The translations under genes and the position numbers were made by a program. 64,000 nucleotides of DNA, from positions 183,254-247,253 of the forward strand of contig NZ_BJUA01000006.1 in assembly GCF_007989825.1 (NCBI RefSeq), read 5' to 3'. The stretch is from Cellulomonas persica. Its GTDB lineage: Bacteria > Actinomycetota > Actinomycetes > Actinomycetales > Cellulomonadaceae. Positions 9,032 through 18,305 of the stretch are shown here, in pieces; position 1 is the first letter of the stretch; the number at the start of each line of letters is the position of its first letter. The notes below the pieces were generated by a model that was not told where the DNA came from, did no database searches, and saw only the letters and a list, made by a program, of their open reading frames with translations.

Positions 9032-10964
9032 TCAGGCGGGGCGGGTGCCGCCGAACGGTCCGGCCCAGCTCTGGTCGGGCAGCACGATCGCGGGCCAGGG
9101 ACGGCGCGCCTGCACGGTGGCCTTCGCGTCGGGCGTGATCCGCACGACCTGGTAGTCGACCATGAGGCGCGTCGCCGGGTCCCAGCGCAGCACCGTCATC
9201 TCGGCCGTGCCGTTCAGCGGCCCGACCGTCGCCTCACCCAGCGTCGCACCGGCCGTGCTCGAGCTCAGGTAGCGGATGCCCAGGCCCACCTGGCGCGGGT
9301 CGGTGCGTCGGTGCAGGTGACCCGACACCTGCGCGGGGACGCACCCGCTCTCGAGAGCGGGCTCGCCGACGGCCGGCGTGTGGATGAGCAGCAGGTCGAC
9401 GCCGCCCTCGTCGCACGCGGTCCGGCCGAGCCGCGCGCCCGCGTCCACCGCGCTCTCCCCCAGCGACGCCGTGCCGGCACCCGCGCGCGTCTCGTTGGGG
9501 TCCGAGTCGCCGAGGATGCGCAGGCCGTCGACCTCGACGACCTTGCCGGAGAGCACGCGCGCGCCCGCGTCGGCGTACGCGGCGGCGGACGACGCGGAGT
9601 CGTGGTTGCCCGGCGAGACCACCAGGTGGACGCCGTCCGGCACGGCCGAGGCGAACGTCGACGTGCAGTACTGCTCGACCGCGGTGCCGTTCATCGTGGT
9701 GTCGCCCGCGTCGAGCACGATCGACGCGCCGGACCGCTCGGCGAGCGTCGTGATGAGCGGGGCCATGCCGACGTTGCAGTGCAGGTCGGAGACGACGACC
9801 AGGACGACGAGGTCCTCCTCGGGCGTCGTGGGCGTCGGCGACGGCGTCGGGGCGGTCGGGCTGCTCGTCGCGCCGGTGGGGTCGCCGGACGGGTCACCCG
9901 CTGCCTCGTCGTCCTGCTGGTCGCCCTGCTGGTCGTCCTGCTGCCCGTCCGGCTGGACGTCCTGCTGCTGATCCTGCTGCTGATCCTGCTGACCGTCGGA
10001 CCGGTCGTCGTCCGCGTCGGCCCCGCCGCCGGCCTGCGCGTCGCCCTGCTCACCGGACTGCTCGCCGGACTGCTCATCCGGCTGCTCGTCGTCCTGGCCG
10101 CCCGACGTCTCGTCGTCCTGGCCGCCCGACGACGGCGACAGCTGGTCGTCGCGCGCCTGCTGCGCGCGTGCCTGCAGCGCCTCGATCTCGGCCCGCTCGT
10201 CCCACGCGGCGGCGAGCGAGGCGTCGGCGCGCTCGTAGAACTCCTGGTTCGTGCGGTACGCCGCGAGCACCTTGGCGCCGTACGTGTCGATGACACCACC
10301 CAGCCGCCCGGTGACCCGCGCGCCCTCGAGCGCGGTGCCGTCGAACACGTGCGAGACCGGCCGGGGACACCTCCGCCCCGCCCGACGGTCCCGTGCTGGA
10401 CGTGCCGACCGTTGCGACCAGCACCACGATCGCCGTGCCCGCCGCGATGCGGGCGCGGTGCGCACCCCACGAGCGCGCGAGCTCGCCGCGACGCGTCGCC
10501 CCGAGCGCGACCCGCCCGAGCCACCACAGGGCGACCATCGCGACGAACAGCACGGTCGCGCGCCGCAACGCGTCGCGGACGAGTCCCTGGGTGACGTCGG
10601 CGATCGTCGTCTGGGGAGCTGAGAAGAACTGCACGTACCGCTGCAGGTCGCCCGACAGCGCCTGCAGGGTCGTGGCGTCGTCGACCTCGGTCAGCGACGC
10701 GGGGATCTCCTGCACGGTGACGTGCGTGCCCAGGCTCAGCGGCAGCGGCGAGTCGACCTCGAGCGTGCCGAGCGGGCCGAGGTCCACGACGACGAGGCCG
10801 TCGGTGGTCACGGCGTACTCCGCGAGGTGCGGACCGAAACCGCCCTCGGTGCGGGCCGTCGTCACACCGACCGCGAGCGAGGCCAGCAGCGCGGCGAGCA
10901 CGAGAGCAGCGCGGACGAGCCAGCGCGCGCGGTCGCGGCGCGTCGCGTCGGTCTGCTCGGTCAT
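9032..10964 (-). pseudogene. Membrane-anchored metallophosphoesterase, interrupted by a frameshift
   Basis: Two reverse-strand frames together give one protein. From the ATG at 10964 the first frame encodes an N-terminal membrane segment, an extracellular region and a second hydrophobic segment (VALWWLGRVALG ... AGTAIVVLVATVG). It loses sense near 10365, where the other frame continues with SHVFDGTALEGARVTG. A Gln/Asp/Gly-rich linker follows, then a calcineurin-like phosphoesterase with all metal motifs in order: VSDLHCN, DAGDTTMNG, GNHDS, SGHLHRR. The span of 1933 nt is one base more than a multiple of three. Removing one G from the run of four at 10363-10366 joins the frames as GAEV-SRPVSHVF. 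It is either a true pseudogene, a sequencing or assembly error, or slippage. The start lies 7 nt after TAGGCT. Confidence 0.85.
9895..10135 (-). repeat. Gln/Asp/Gly-rich low-complexity linker
   Basis: Reiterated short codon patterns inside the metallophosphoesterase gene encode Gln/Asp runs (units such as QQDQQQDQQQD and GGQDDE). The segment links the membrane part to the catalytic domain and is a likely spot for slippage. Confidence 0.7.
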
Positions 10965-10971
10965 CGTCACG

Positions 10972-10977
10972 AGCCTA
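10972..10977 (-). promoter_or_regulatory. -10 element, metallophosphoesterase (leaderless type)
   Basis: TAGGCT on the reverse strand, 7 nt before the ATG at 10964. Confidence 0.45.
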
Positions 10978-11046
10978 GACGCGCGCGGAAGGACACCCGT
11001 CACGGGCGACCCGCGCGGCGACGCCCTCCCACGGTTCGACGGCGCC

Positions 11047-12903
11047 TCACTGGTAGGTCACCAGGTCCGGCACGGGGTCCACCTGGAACGTCTGCTCGGG
11101 CGACAGCGTCGGCGAGTCCTCGTCGACGAAGTTCTTCCAGCCCCAGTGCACGGCCGGCGCCCCCGCGCGCAGCGTGTTCCACGTCCCGCGCTTGGCCGGC
11201 TGCGTCCCCTGGCCGTCGACGTGGATGACCGTCGCGAGCTCGTCGTGGGACGTGTCGAGCCGGTCGCGGTCGCGGATCATCGACAGCGAGAACTGGTGCA
11301 GCACGAACATCTTCTGCGGCAGGTGCCGTGCGGCGGTCAGGTCGGCGAGCCACCGGGACACCGCGTTGACCTCGTCGACGTCGACCGACCCGATCTGCTC
11401 GAGGTGCACCTGGTCGGACGCGAGCCGCCACTCGGGGTCGAGCGCGAGGCCCACGTGCGGGAGCTCGAGCAGCTCGGTGTACTCCTTGGCCTGCGTGAGG
11501 AAGTCGTCGCGGCCCGGCTGCAGGTCGATGACGACCGCGAGGCCCGCCTCCTGCGCCGCGTCGACGAGCGGGCGCAGCTCGGCGACCGACCGCCGACGCG
11601 AGTAGCTGCCGTCGTCCTCGGGTGCGGCGGACGCGATCGTCGCGATGAGCTCGACCGCGGGGACCACCGTGGCGTCGGTGAGCGGCCGGTACACGCGCGC
11701 GAGCCGCTGCGCGCGGCTCACCGTCGCGGGGACGTCCTGCTCGCCGAGCACGCCGAGCGCCTTCGACCCGGGCGTCCCGTACAACGCGACGTACCGCTTG
11801 TGCGGGACGCCCTCCTGCTCCGGGAACACGAGCTGTCCGCCGCCCGGGGCGAGCACGCCCGTCGCGGCGGTCGCGACGCGCGTCTCGAGCTGCTCGGCGG
11901 GCCCGAACGCCGCGCCGAGCGCGACCACGTGCGCGGGCGCGGCCTCGGCGACCGCCTCGACCGTGGCCGTCGTGGCCCGCGGGTCTCCTCCGGGCACCGC
12001 GACGAGCGGCACGCGCGCCGCGCGCAGCGTCGCGAGCGCCGCGGGCGTGTCCGCACCCGCGCCCGTCAGGCCGACGAGGCCCGGCACCGCATCGGGCAGC
12101 CGTGTCGGGGGCAGCGCAGGGCTTCCCGTGGACCGCGTCGGGCCGGGTCCCGTGGCCGCCGCGGGGGTGGCGGTGGGGCGCGTCGGTGCGGACGCCGTCG
12201 TCGTCGGGAGTGTCGAGGTGGGCGTGGTCCCGGCGGACGTCGGAGCGGGCGTCGGGGAGGCCTCGGGCGTCGGCAGCGCACCGGGGACGACGAGCGTGGG
12301 GACCGGCCGGGAGCCGAGGCCCGCGACCGCCACGGCGGCGTCGTCGACCGCGCGCGCGGGGCCGAGCTCGACGCCCAGCGCCGCCCCGAGCTCGTCCGGC
12401 CCCGCCCCGGCGGGCACCGGCACGACGCGCGCCGCGGACGGCGCGACGGACCGCGCAGCGTCCCCGACGACGAGCACCGCCCGCACCCCCAGACGCTCGA
12501 GCTCGTCCGTGACGACGCGGTCCGCCCGCGCGGTCGACGTGAGCAGCAGCGGCGCCCCGACAGCGACCGCCGCGCTGGCCCCCGTGAGCACCGCGGCCTC
12601 GTCGTCGGCCGGCGCGAGCACGGCGACGGGCGCCGTCGCGAACACCGCGGCCGACGCCTCGAGTGCCGCGCCGGGCGCGTCGGGTGCCGCCAGCACCGTC
12701 GCGGCGGCGCTCGGCTGCTGCAGCACCGCGACGGCGGGCTCGGGCGTCGGGCTCGGAGTCGCGAACGCACTCGTCGTGCCGGTCGCGGTCCCGTGCGCGA
12801 CGGGCTCCCGCTCGTCCGGCCGGGCGACGACGAGCAGGGCCCCGACGAGCACCACGACCAGCACGGTCGTGACGATCCCGAGCACAGCGCGTCCTCGCCG
12901 CAC
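11047..12903 (-). CDS. Membrane-anchored protein of unknown function with a TIM-barrel-like C-terminal domain
   Basis: 618 aa from the GTG at 12903, which has an AGGGGG ribosome-binding site 5-6 nt upstream; the open frame reaches 13104 but that part overlaps the divergent gene. Residues 3-25 form a membrane anchor (AVLGIVTTVLVVVLVGALLVV). The next 170 residues contain alternating Ala/Val strands with VTDELERLGVRAVLVVGD, which recalls cell-wall-binding repeat 2 modules. A Pro/Thr/Ser-rich spacer follows, then about 280 residues with AVVIDLQPGRDDF and GLALDPEWRL, which look like strands of a barrel hydrolase. I do not recognise a named family; the protein is probably extracytoplasmic. Confidence 0.75.
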   Translation of the reverse strand: MRRGRAVLGIVTTVLVVVLVGALLVVARPDEREPVAHGTATGTTSAFATPSPTPEPAVAVLQQPSAAATVLAAPDAPGAALEASAAVFATAPVAVLAPADDEAAVLTGASAAVAVGAPLLLTSTARADRVVTDELERLGVRAVLVVGDAARSVAPSAARVVPVPAGAGPDELGAALGVELGPARAVDDAAVAVAGLGSRPVPTLVVPGALPTPEASPTPAPTSAGTTPTSTLPTTTASAPTRPTATPAAATGPGPTRSTGSPALPPTRLPDAVPGLVGLTGAGADTPAALATLRAARVPLVAVPGGDPRATTATVEAVAEAAPAHVVALGAAFGPAEQLETRVATAATGVLAPGGGQLVFPEQEGVPHKRYVALYGTPGSKALGVLGEQDVPATVSRAQRLARVYRPLTDATVVPAVELIATIASAAPEDDGSYSRRRSVAELRPLVDAAQEAGLAVVIDLQPGRDDFLTQAKEYTELLELPHVGLALDPEWRLASDQVHLEQIGSVDVDEVNAVSRWLADLTAARHLPQKMFVLHQFSLSMIRDRDRLDTSHDELATVIHVDGQGTQPAKRGTWNTLRAGAPAVHWGWKNFVDEDSPTLSPEQTFQVDPVPDLVTYQ

Positions 12904-13015
12904 GTCGCCCCCTGAGGTCGGTGACAGGTCGGGACACTCTACGTGCGGCCCCCTGTCCCAGGTTCCAGGCCCCGGCGTCCCCGCGGTCTGACCTGCCCTC
13001 GGGCCGGGGACGGGG

Positions 13016-13021
13016 CATGAT
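13016..13021 (+). promoter_or_regulatory. -10 element, hydroquinone-reductase-like gene (leaderless type)
   Basis: CATGAT, exactly 6 nt before the ATG at 13028. Confidence 0.5.
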
Positions 13022-13027
13022 CGGGCG

Positions 13028-14074
13028 ATGAGCCCGACCGCCGCCGACGCCCACGACCGCCCGGGTGTGTACTCCCAGCCGGGGACCGAGTACCAGCGGG
13101 ACACCCGCTACATCCAGACCCGGATCACCGCCGACGGCCGCGACGGCTACCCCGTCGAGCCCGGCCGGTACCGCCTCGTCGTCGCGCGCGCGTGCCCGTG
13201 GGCGAACCGCGCGATCATCGTGCGCCGCCTGCTCGGGCTCGAGCCCGTGCTGTCGATGGGGGTGTGCGGCCCGACCCACGACGAGCGGTCGTGGACGTTC
13301 GACCTCGACCCGGGCGGCGTCGACCCGGTCCTGGGCATCCCCCGGATCCGCGACGCGTACCTCGCGCGGTTCCCCGACTACCCGCGTGGGATCACGGTGC
13401 CCGCGATCGTCGACGTCCCGACCGGTGCGGTGGTCACCAACGACTTCGCGCAGATCACGCTCGACCTGTCGACGCAGTGGACCGCCCACCACCGCCCGGG
13501 TGCGCCGGACCTGTACCCCGAGCACCTGCGCGGCGAGATCGACGAGGTCGCCGACCTGGTCTATCGCGACGTCAACAACGGCGTGTACCGGTGCGGCTTC
13601 GCGGGCACGCAGGACGCGTACGACACCGCGTTCCGGCGCCTGTTCGACCGGCTCGACTGGCTGAGCGAGCGCCTCGCGACGCGCCGCTTCCTCGTCGGCG
13701 ACAGCATCACCGAGGCGGACGTGCGGCTCTTCACGACGCTCGTGCGGTTCGACGCCGTCTATCACGGGCACTTCAAGACGAACCGCAGCACGCTTGCGCA
13801 GATGCCGGTGCTGTGGGCGTACGCGCGGGACCTGTTCCAGACGCCGGGCTTCGGCGACACGGTCGACTTCACGCACATCAAGGCGCACTACTACCTCGTG
13901 CACCGCGACCTGAACCCGAGTGGGATCGTGCCCGGGGGCCCCGACCTGACAGGCTGGTGGACCGCGCACGGGCGCGAGGAGCTCGGGGGCCGGCCGTTCG
14001 GCGACGGCACGCCGCCGGGTCCCGTGCCCGAGGGTGAGCGGGTGCCCGAGGGGCACGGCGCGCCCCGCGGCTGA
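13028..14074 (+). CDS. Glutathionyl-hydroquinone reductase-like (Xi-class GST) enzyme
   Basis: 348 aa, the usual length of the Xi-class glutathione transferase (ECM4/YqjG) family. It has the N-terminal thioredoxin fold with catalytic motif RACPWANRA (Cys56), a cis-Pro region (GITVPAIVDV) and the all-helical C-terminal domain (GDSITEADVRLFTTLVRFD). The family reduces S-thiolated hydroquinones with a thiol cofactor. Actinobacteria use mycothiol rather than glutathione, so the physiological thiol may be mycothiol (inference). The C-terminal 40 residues after the HIKAHYY motif are a loosely composed Gly/Pro tail. It is transcribed alone, divergent from the unknown protein at 12903. Confidence 0.92.
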   Translation: MSPTAADAHDRPGVYSQPGTEYQRDTRYIQTRITADGRDGYPVEPGRYRLVVARACPWANRAIIVRRLLGLEPVLSMGVCGPTHDERSWTFDLDPGGVDPVLGIPRIRDAYLARFPDYPRGITVPAIVDVPTGAVVTNDFAQITLDLSTQWTAHHRPGAPDLYPEHLRGEIDEVADLVYRDVNNGVYRCGFAGTQDAYDTAFRRLFDRLDWLSERLATRRFLVGDSITEADVRLFTTLVRFDAVYHGHFKTNRSTLAQMPVLWAYARDLFQTPGFGDTVDFTHIKAHYYLVHRDLNPSGIVPGGPDLTGWWTAHGREELGGRPFGDGTPPGPVPEGERVPEGHGAPRG

Positions 14075-14077
14075 GCG

Positions 14078-14710
14078 CTAGTCCTCGTCGGCGCGGCGCG
14101 TGCGGCCCAGGCCGGACAGGAACCGCGGGCCCGTGCGCTCGAGCTCCGCGACGTACGCGTCCCCCCACGTCCCGTACGGTGCACGCGCGAGCGCGTCGTT
14201 GGCGAAGCGCGGGTCGTCGGTCACCTCGGTGACGCAGAACGACGGGACGACGAGGTCCGTCACCGGTCCGCCGCGCTCGACCTCGGCGACGACGAGCGGG
14301 GCGTTGCCGCCCGCGAACACGTCGACCACCCAGCCGTCGTCGCCCAACCACACCGAGTGCCGGGACTTGGCGATGCGCTGCCCGCCGCGCCGCACGAGCT
14401 GGATCCCGACCGCGACGTCGAGCTCGCGCTCGGCCTCGTAGCGCGTGCCCGAGTTCATCGGCCCCTTCACGGTGACCGCGCAGAAGTCGAACCGGTCCTC
14501 GTACTCCTCGAGCGCCTCGAGCGGCGTCAGCGCCGGGTCGAGCGCGGGCGCGCCGGGCGTCTGCACACGCACGCGCAACGCGTAGCCCTCGTCGGCCAGG
14601 TAGTACGACTGGACGATCGTCGCGGGCGCCTCGTCGAGCAGGTCGACGGGCAGGTCCCGCACCCAGAACCGACGCTCGAACTCGAAGTCGCCATATCCGG
14701 TGTCGCTCAC
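14078..14710 (-). CDS. CYTH-domain protein (triphosphate tunnel metalloenzyme family)
   Basis: 210 aa. The N-terminus carries an ExExR signature (FEFERRF, Glu10/Glu12/Arg14), the hallmark of CYTH/triphosphate tunnel enzymes. Alternating basic and acidic strands follow (YALRVRVQ, CAVTVKGP, YEAERELD, VVDVFAGGN, LVVAEVE), consistent with an eight-stranded tunnel barrel. The family includes inorganic triphosphatases, thiamine triphosphatase and class IV adenylate cyclases; the substrate here cannot be told from sequence. The GTG start at 14710 lies 6 nt after TAGCGT. It is convergent with the hydroquinone-reductase-like gene (4-nt gap). Confidence 0.85.
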   Translation of the reverse strand: MSDTGYGDFEFERRFWVRDLPVDLLDEAPATIVQSYYLADEGYALRVRVQTPGAPALDPALTPLEALEEYEDRFDFCAVTVKGPMNSGTRYEAERELDVAVGIQLVRRGGQRIAKSRHSVWLGDDGWVVDVFAGGNAPLVVAEVERGGPVTDLVVPSFCVTEVTDDPRFANDALARAPYGTWGDAYVAELERTGPRFLSGLGRTRRADED

Positions 14711-14716
14711 GCCCCC

Positions 14717-14722
14717 ACGCTA
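14717..14722 (-). promoter_or_regulatory. -10 element, CYTH gene (leaderless type)
   Basis: TAGCGT on the reverse strand, exactly 6 nt before the GTG at 14710. A forward TAGGGT at 14721-14726 may serve the divergent hydrolase gene. Confidence 0.5.
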
Positions 14723-14780
14723 GGGTCACAGCGGGTGAGCGCGACGGTTGCCGCGCCGCGACGCGACCTCGGAGGCCGTC

Positions 14781-16610
14781 ATGACCATTCCGATCCGGCC
14801 AGCCACGTCGGCCCCGCCCGCGCGCGGCGCCACCGAGCCCGCGCTCCCCGATCCGCCCGCCATCGGCGCAGCCGCGCCCGACGCAGCCGTCGACCCCCGG
14901 CCCTCGCTCGGGCGGCGTGTGCTCGCGGCGTTCGCGCGGTGGCCGCGCCGCCTGTCCGGACCCGGCCTCGCGGGCGCGCTGCTGTTCTTCGCGATCTCGC
15001 TCGGGCCCGCGCTCGTCCCTCGCGCGGCGCTCTACCAGGGTGCGGTCGCGGGCATCTGCGCCGCGATCGGGTACGGGCTCGGCGCGCTGCTCGCGTGGGT
15101 CGTGCGCACGGCCGGCGTGCCGTGGTCGCGGGCCGGCAGCCGGTGGTTCCGCCGCGTCCTGCTGATCGCGGCTCTCGTCGTCGTGCCCGCCGCGCTCTGG
15201 TGGAACAACACGTGGCAGGACGACCTGCTCGAGCTGTTCGGCGAGCCGCCCGCGCAGTCGTCGCACCCGTTCGTCGTGCTCGGTCTCGCGGTCGTCCTCG
15301 CGGTCCTGCTGCTGCAGGTCGCGCGCGGGTTGCGGCGCGTGACGCAGTGGGTCGGCCGGCTCGTGCGGCGACTCGTCGGCCGCTGGGTCCCGGTGCCGGT
15401 GACGCGGCTCGTCGCGATCGCGCTCGTCGCGTGGCTCACGGTCGTCGTGCTCGACGGCACGGTCGTGCGCGGCGGGCTCGCGGCGCTCAACGGCGTCTAC
15501 TCGACGCTCGACACCGGGACCGCCGACGGCGTCGAGCAGCCCGACGACCCGCTGCGCAGCGGCTCGCCGCAGTCGCTGGCCGCCTGGGACGAGCTCGGGC
15601 TGCAGGGCCGTACCTTCGTGGCGGGCCGCCGCCCGGCCGCGCACTTCGAGGAGGTCGCACAGCGCACCGGACGCACCGAACCGCTGCAGGACCCGATCCG
15701 CGTGTACGCGGGCCTGTCCGCCGGTGACACGCTCGACGAGGTCGCACAGGTCGTCGTCGCCGAGCTCGACCGCACGCGCGCGTGGGACCGCTCGGTGCTC
15801 GCAGTCGTCACGGCGACCGGGACGGGCTGGGTCGACCCGTCGATGTCGGACTCGCTCGAGCTGCTGTGGGGCGGGGACACCGCGATCGCGTCGATGCAGT
15901 ACTCGTACCTGCCGTCGTGGGTGAGCTTCGTCGGCGACCGCTCGACCCCGCCCGCCGCGGGCAAGGCGCTGTTCGAGGCGGTCTACGAGCGCTGGTCGCA
16001 GCTGCCGCAGGACGACCGGCCGCTGCTCTACGTCGCGGGGATCTCGCTGGGCTCCTACGGGAGCCAGGGTGCGTTCTCGTCCGTGCAGGACGTGGTCGCC
16101 CGCACCGACGGCGCGCTGTGGGTCGGCACACCCGGGTTCACCGAGCTCTGGCGTGAGCTGACCGACGACCGCGACCCGGGTTCCCCCGAGATCACGCCGG
16201 TGCTGGACGGCGGGCAGACCGTGCGGTGGGCCAACCGCCCGGCCGACGGGACCGACCGCCAGCTCTGGGCCCTCGGGGACGCGTGGGAGCGGCCGCGCGT
16301 CGTCTACGACCAGCACGCGTCCGACGGCGTCACCTGGTGGTCGCCGCGCCTGGTGCTCAACAAGCCCGACTGGCTGAGCGAGCCGCGCGGCTCGGACGTG
16401 CTGCCCTCGACGCGCTGGGTCCCGATCATCACGTTCTGGCAGACGACGATCGACCTGTTCGTCGCCGGCAGCGCGCCGCCCGGCCACGGGCACAACTACC
16501 ACACGGAGTACGCGGACGGCTGGTCCGCGATCGCCCCGCCGGACGGCTGGGACGCCGACGACACCGCTGTGCTGCGCGAGGTCGTCGGCCTCGTCCCGTC
16601 CGTCGCGTGA
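14781..16610 (+). CDS. Membrane alpha/beta hydrolase (Abhydrolase_9 type)
   Basis: 609 aa from the ATG at 14781, chosen because GGAGG lies 5 nt upstream; an in-frame TTG at 14748 is less likely. The N-terminal third has about four or five hydrophobic segments (GALLFFAISLGPALV, VLLIAALVVVPAALWW, FVVLGLAVVLAVLLL, LVAIALVAWLTVVVL), followed by an extracytoplasmic alpha/beta-hydrolase domain. The nucleophile elbow GISLGSYG is near residue 420, with VYDQHASDGVTWW and the late His in PPGHGHNYH as possible acid and base. This matches the actinobacterial Abhydrolase_9 family (membrane N-terminal domain plus hydrolase), whose substrate is unknown. Confidence 0.85.
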   Translation: MTIPIRPATSAPPARGATEPALPDPPAIGAAAPDAAVDPRPSLGRRVLAAFARWPRRLSGPGLAGALLFFAISLGPALVPRAALYQGAVAGICAAIGYGLGALLAWVVRTAGVPWSRAGSRWFRRVLLIAALVVVPAALWWNNTWQDDLLELFGEPPAQSSHPFVVLGLAVVLAVLLLQVARGLRRVTQWVGRLVRRLVGRWVPVPVTRLVAIALVAWLTVVVLDGTVVRGGLAALNGVYSTLDTGTADGVEQPDDPLRSGSPQSLAAWDELGLQGRTFVAGRRPAAHFEEVAQRTGRTEPLQDPIRVYAGLSAGDTLDEVAQVVVAELDRTRAWDRSVLAVVTATGTGWVDPSMSDSLELLWGGDTAIASMQYSYLPSWVSFVGDRSTPPAAGKALFEAVYERWSQLPQDDRPLLYVAGISLGSYGSQGAFSSVQDVVARTDGALWVGTPGFTELWRELTDDRDPGSPEITPVLDGGQTVRWANRPADGTDRQLWALGDAWERPRVVYDQHASDGVTWWSPRLVLNKPDWLSEPRGSDVLPSTRWVPIITFWQTTIDLFVAGSAPPGHGHNYHTEYADGWSAIAPPDGWDADDTAVLREVVGLVPSVA

Positions 16611-16613
16611 GCC

Positions 16614-18305
16614 TCAGGCGCCCCGGAGCCCGTCCCACCTCGCGCGCCGTGCCGCCTGCTCGACCGGGTCGGGCACGGGCAGCGACGCGAGCAGCCGTTG
16701 CGTGTACGGGTGCTGCGGTGCGCCGAGCACCTCGTCGCCCGTGCCCTCCTCGACGAGCACACCGCGGTGCAGCACCGCGATCCGGTCCGCGAGCATGTCG
16801 ACGACCGCGAGGTCGTGGCTGATAAACAGGCACGCGAAGCCGAGCTCGACCTGCAGCCGCGCGAACAGGTCCAGCACACGCGCCTGCACGGAGACGTCGA
16901 GCGCGGAGGTCGGCTCGTCCGCGATCAGCAGCTCGGGGTCGAGCGCGAGCGCACGCGCGAGCGACGCGCGCTGACGCTGCCCGCCCGACAGCTCGTGCGG
17001 GAACCGATCGCCGTACGCGCGCGGCAGCTGGACCGCCTCGAGCAGCTCGTCGACCCGCGGCCGTGCGTCCTGCGGCGAGTCCGCGACGCCGTGCACGACG
17101 AGCGGCTCGGCGACGCACTGCGCGATCGTCAGGAGCGGGTTGAAGCTCGTCGCAGGGTCCTGGAAGACGAAGCCGATGCGCTTGCGGACCGGGCGGAACC
17201 GCCGTTCCCGCACACCGTTCATCTCGACCCCGAGCACCTCGAGCGACCCACCCGTGACGTGCGTGAGTCCAGCGATCGCCCGGCCGATGGTGGTCTTCCC
17301 GCTGCCGGACTCCCCCACCAGCCCGAGCACCTCGCCCGGTGCGATGTGCAGGTCGACCCCCGCCACCGCGGTGAAGCCCGGCTTGCGCAGGCGGCCGGGG
17401 TAGGTGACCTCGAGCCCACGAGCGCGCACGACCGGGCCTGCCTCAGGGTCGACCGGGCGCGACGTGAGCGTGGGCGCGCCCCGCTCGCGCAGCCGCACGC
17501 CGCCCACGCGCGGGACCGCGTCGAGCAGCCGGCGCGTGTACGGGTGCTGCGGCGAGGCGAACAGCGTGCGGACGTCCGCCTGCTCGACGATCTCGCCGTC
17601 GTACATCACCGCGACGCGGTCCGCGAGGTCCGCGACGACGCCCATGTTGTGCGTGATGAGCACGATCGCGGCGCCGAACTCCTGCGGCAGGATCCGCAGC
17701 AGGTCGAGGATCTCGGCCTGGACGGTCACGTCGAGGGCGGTCGTCGGCTCGTCCGCGATCACGAGGCCCGGGTTGAGCACGAGGGCCTGGGCGATCACGA
17801 TGCGCTGCTTCTGCCCGCCCGAGAACTGGTGCGGGTAGTGGTCGACCCGGTGCTCGGGGTCGGGGATGCCGACCCGGCGCAGCACGTCGATCGCCTGCTC
17901 GCGGGCCTGCTCACGCGTCAGCCGCGCGTGCGCGCGCAGGCCTTCCGCGATCTGCCACCCCACCGGGAACACGGGGTTGAGCACGGATGACGGCTCCTGG
18001 AACACCATCGCGGCGTCGCGTCCGCGCAGCCGGCGCAGCGCGGACGACGAGACCGTGGTGACGTCCTGCACGTCGCTGCCGTCGCGTCCGGAGAGCAGCA
18101 CCGCACCGCTCGTGCGCGCGGTCTCGGGCAGCAGCCCGAGGACCGAGCGCGCGGTCACGGTCTTGCCCGAGCCGGACTCGCCCACGATCGCGAGCACCTC
18201 GCCCGCCGCGACCTGCAGGCTCACGCCCTTGACCGCGGCCACCGCGCCGGCGTCGGTGTCGAACGTGACCTTCAGGTCACGGATCTCGACGACAGGTGTG
18301 CTCAT
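16614..18305 (-). CDS. Dipeptide/oligopeptide ABC importer, two fused ATPase domains
   Basis: 563 aa from the ATG at 18305, which overlaps the stop of the upstream permease (ATGA). It contains two complete ABC ATPase domains that are separate DppD and DppF proteins in many bacteria. Each has Walker A GESGSGKT, a signature (FSGGQKQR and LSGGQRQR) and Walker B (VIADEPTTALD and LIADEPTSALD). Each also has the C-terminal peptide-transporter motif (SPQHPYTRRL and APQHPYTQRL). It powers the importer encoded by the preceding genes. It is the last gene of the minus-strand operon starting at 22235. The substrate (peptide, nickel or other) cannot be assigned. Confidence 0.95.
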   Translation of the reverse strand: MSTPVVEIRDLKVTFDTDAGAVAAVKGVSLQVAAGEVLAIVGESGSGKTVTARSVLGLLPETARTSGAVLLSGRDGSDVQDVTTVSSSALRRLRGRDAAMVFQEPSSVLNPVFPVGWQIAEGLRAHARLTREQAREQAIDVLRRVGIPDPEHRVDHYPHQFSGGQKQRIVIAQALVLNPGLVIADEPTTALDVTVQAEILDLLRILPQEFGAAIVLITHNMGVVADLADRVAVMYDGEIVEQADVRTLFASPQHPYTRRLLDAVPRVGGVRLRERGAPTLTSRPVDPEAGPVVRARGLEVTYPGRLRKPGFTAVAGVDLHIAPGEVLGLVGESGSGKTTIGRAIAGLTHVTGGSLEVLGVEMNGVRERRFRPVRKRIGFVFQDPATSFNPLLTIAQCVAEPLVVHGVADSPQDARPRVDELLEAVQLPRAYGDRFPHELSGGQRQRASLARALALDPELLIADEPTSALDVSVQARVLDLFARLQVELGFACLFISHDLAVVDMLADRIAVLHRGVLVEEGTGDEVLGAPQHPYTQRLLASLPVPDPVEQAARRARWDGLRGA

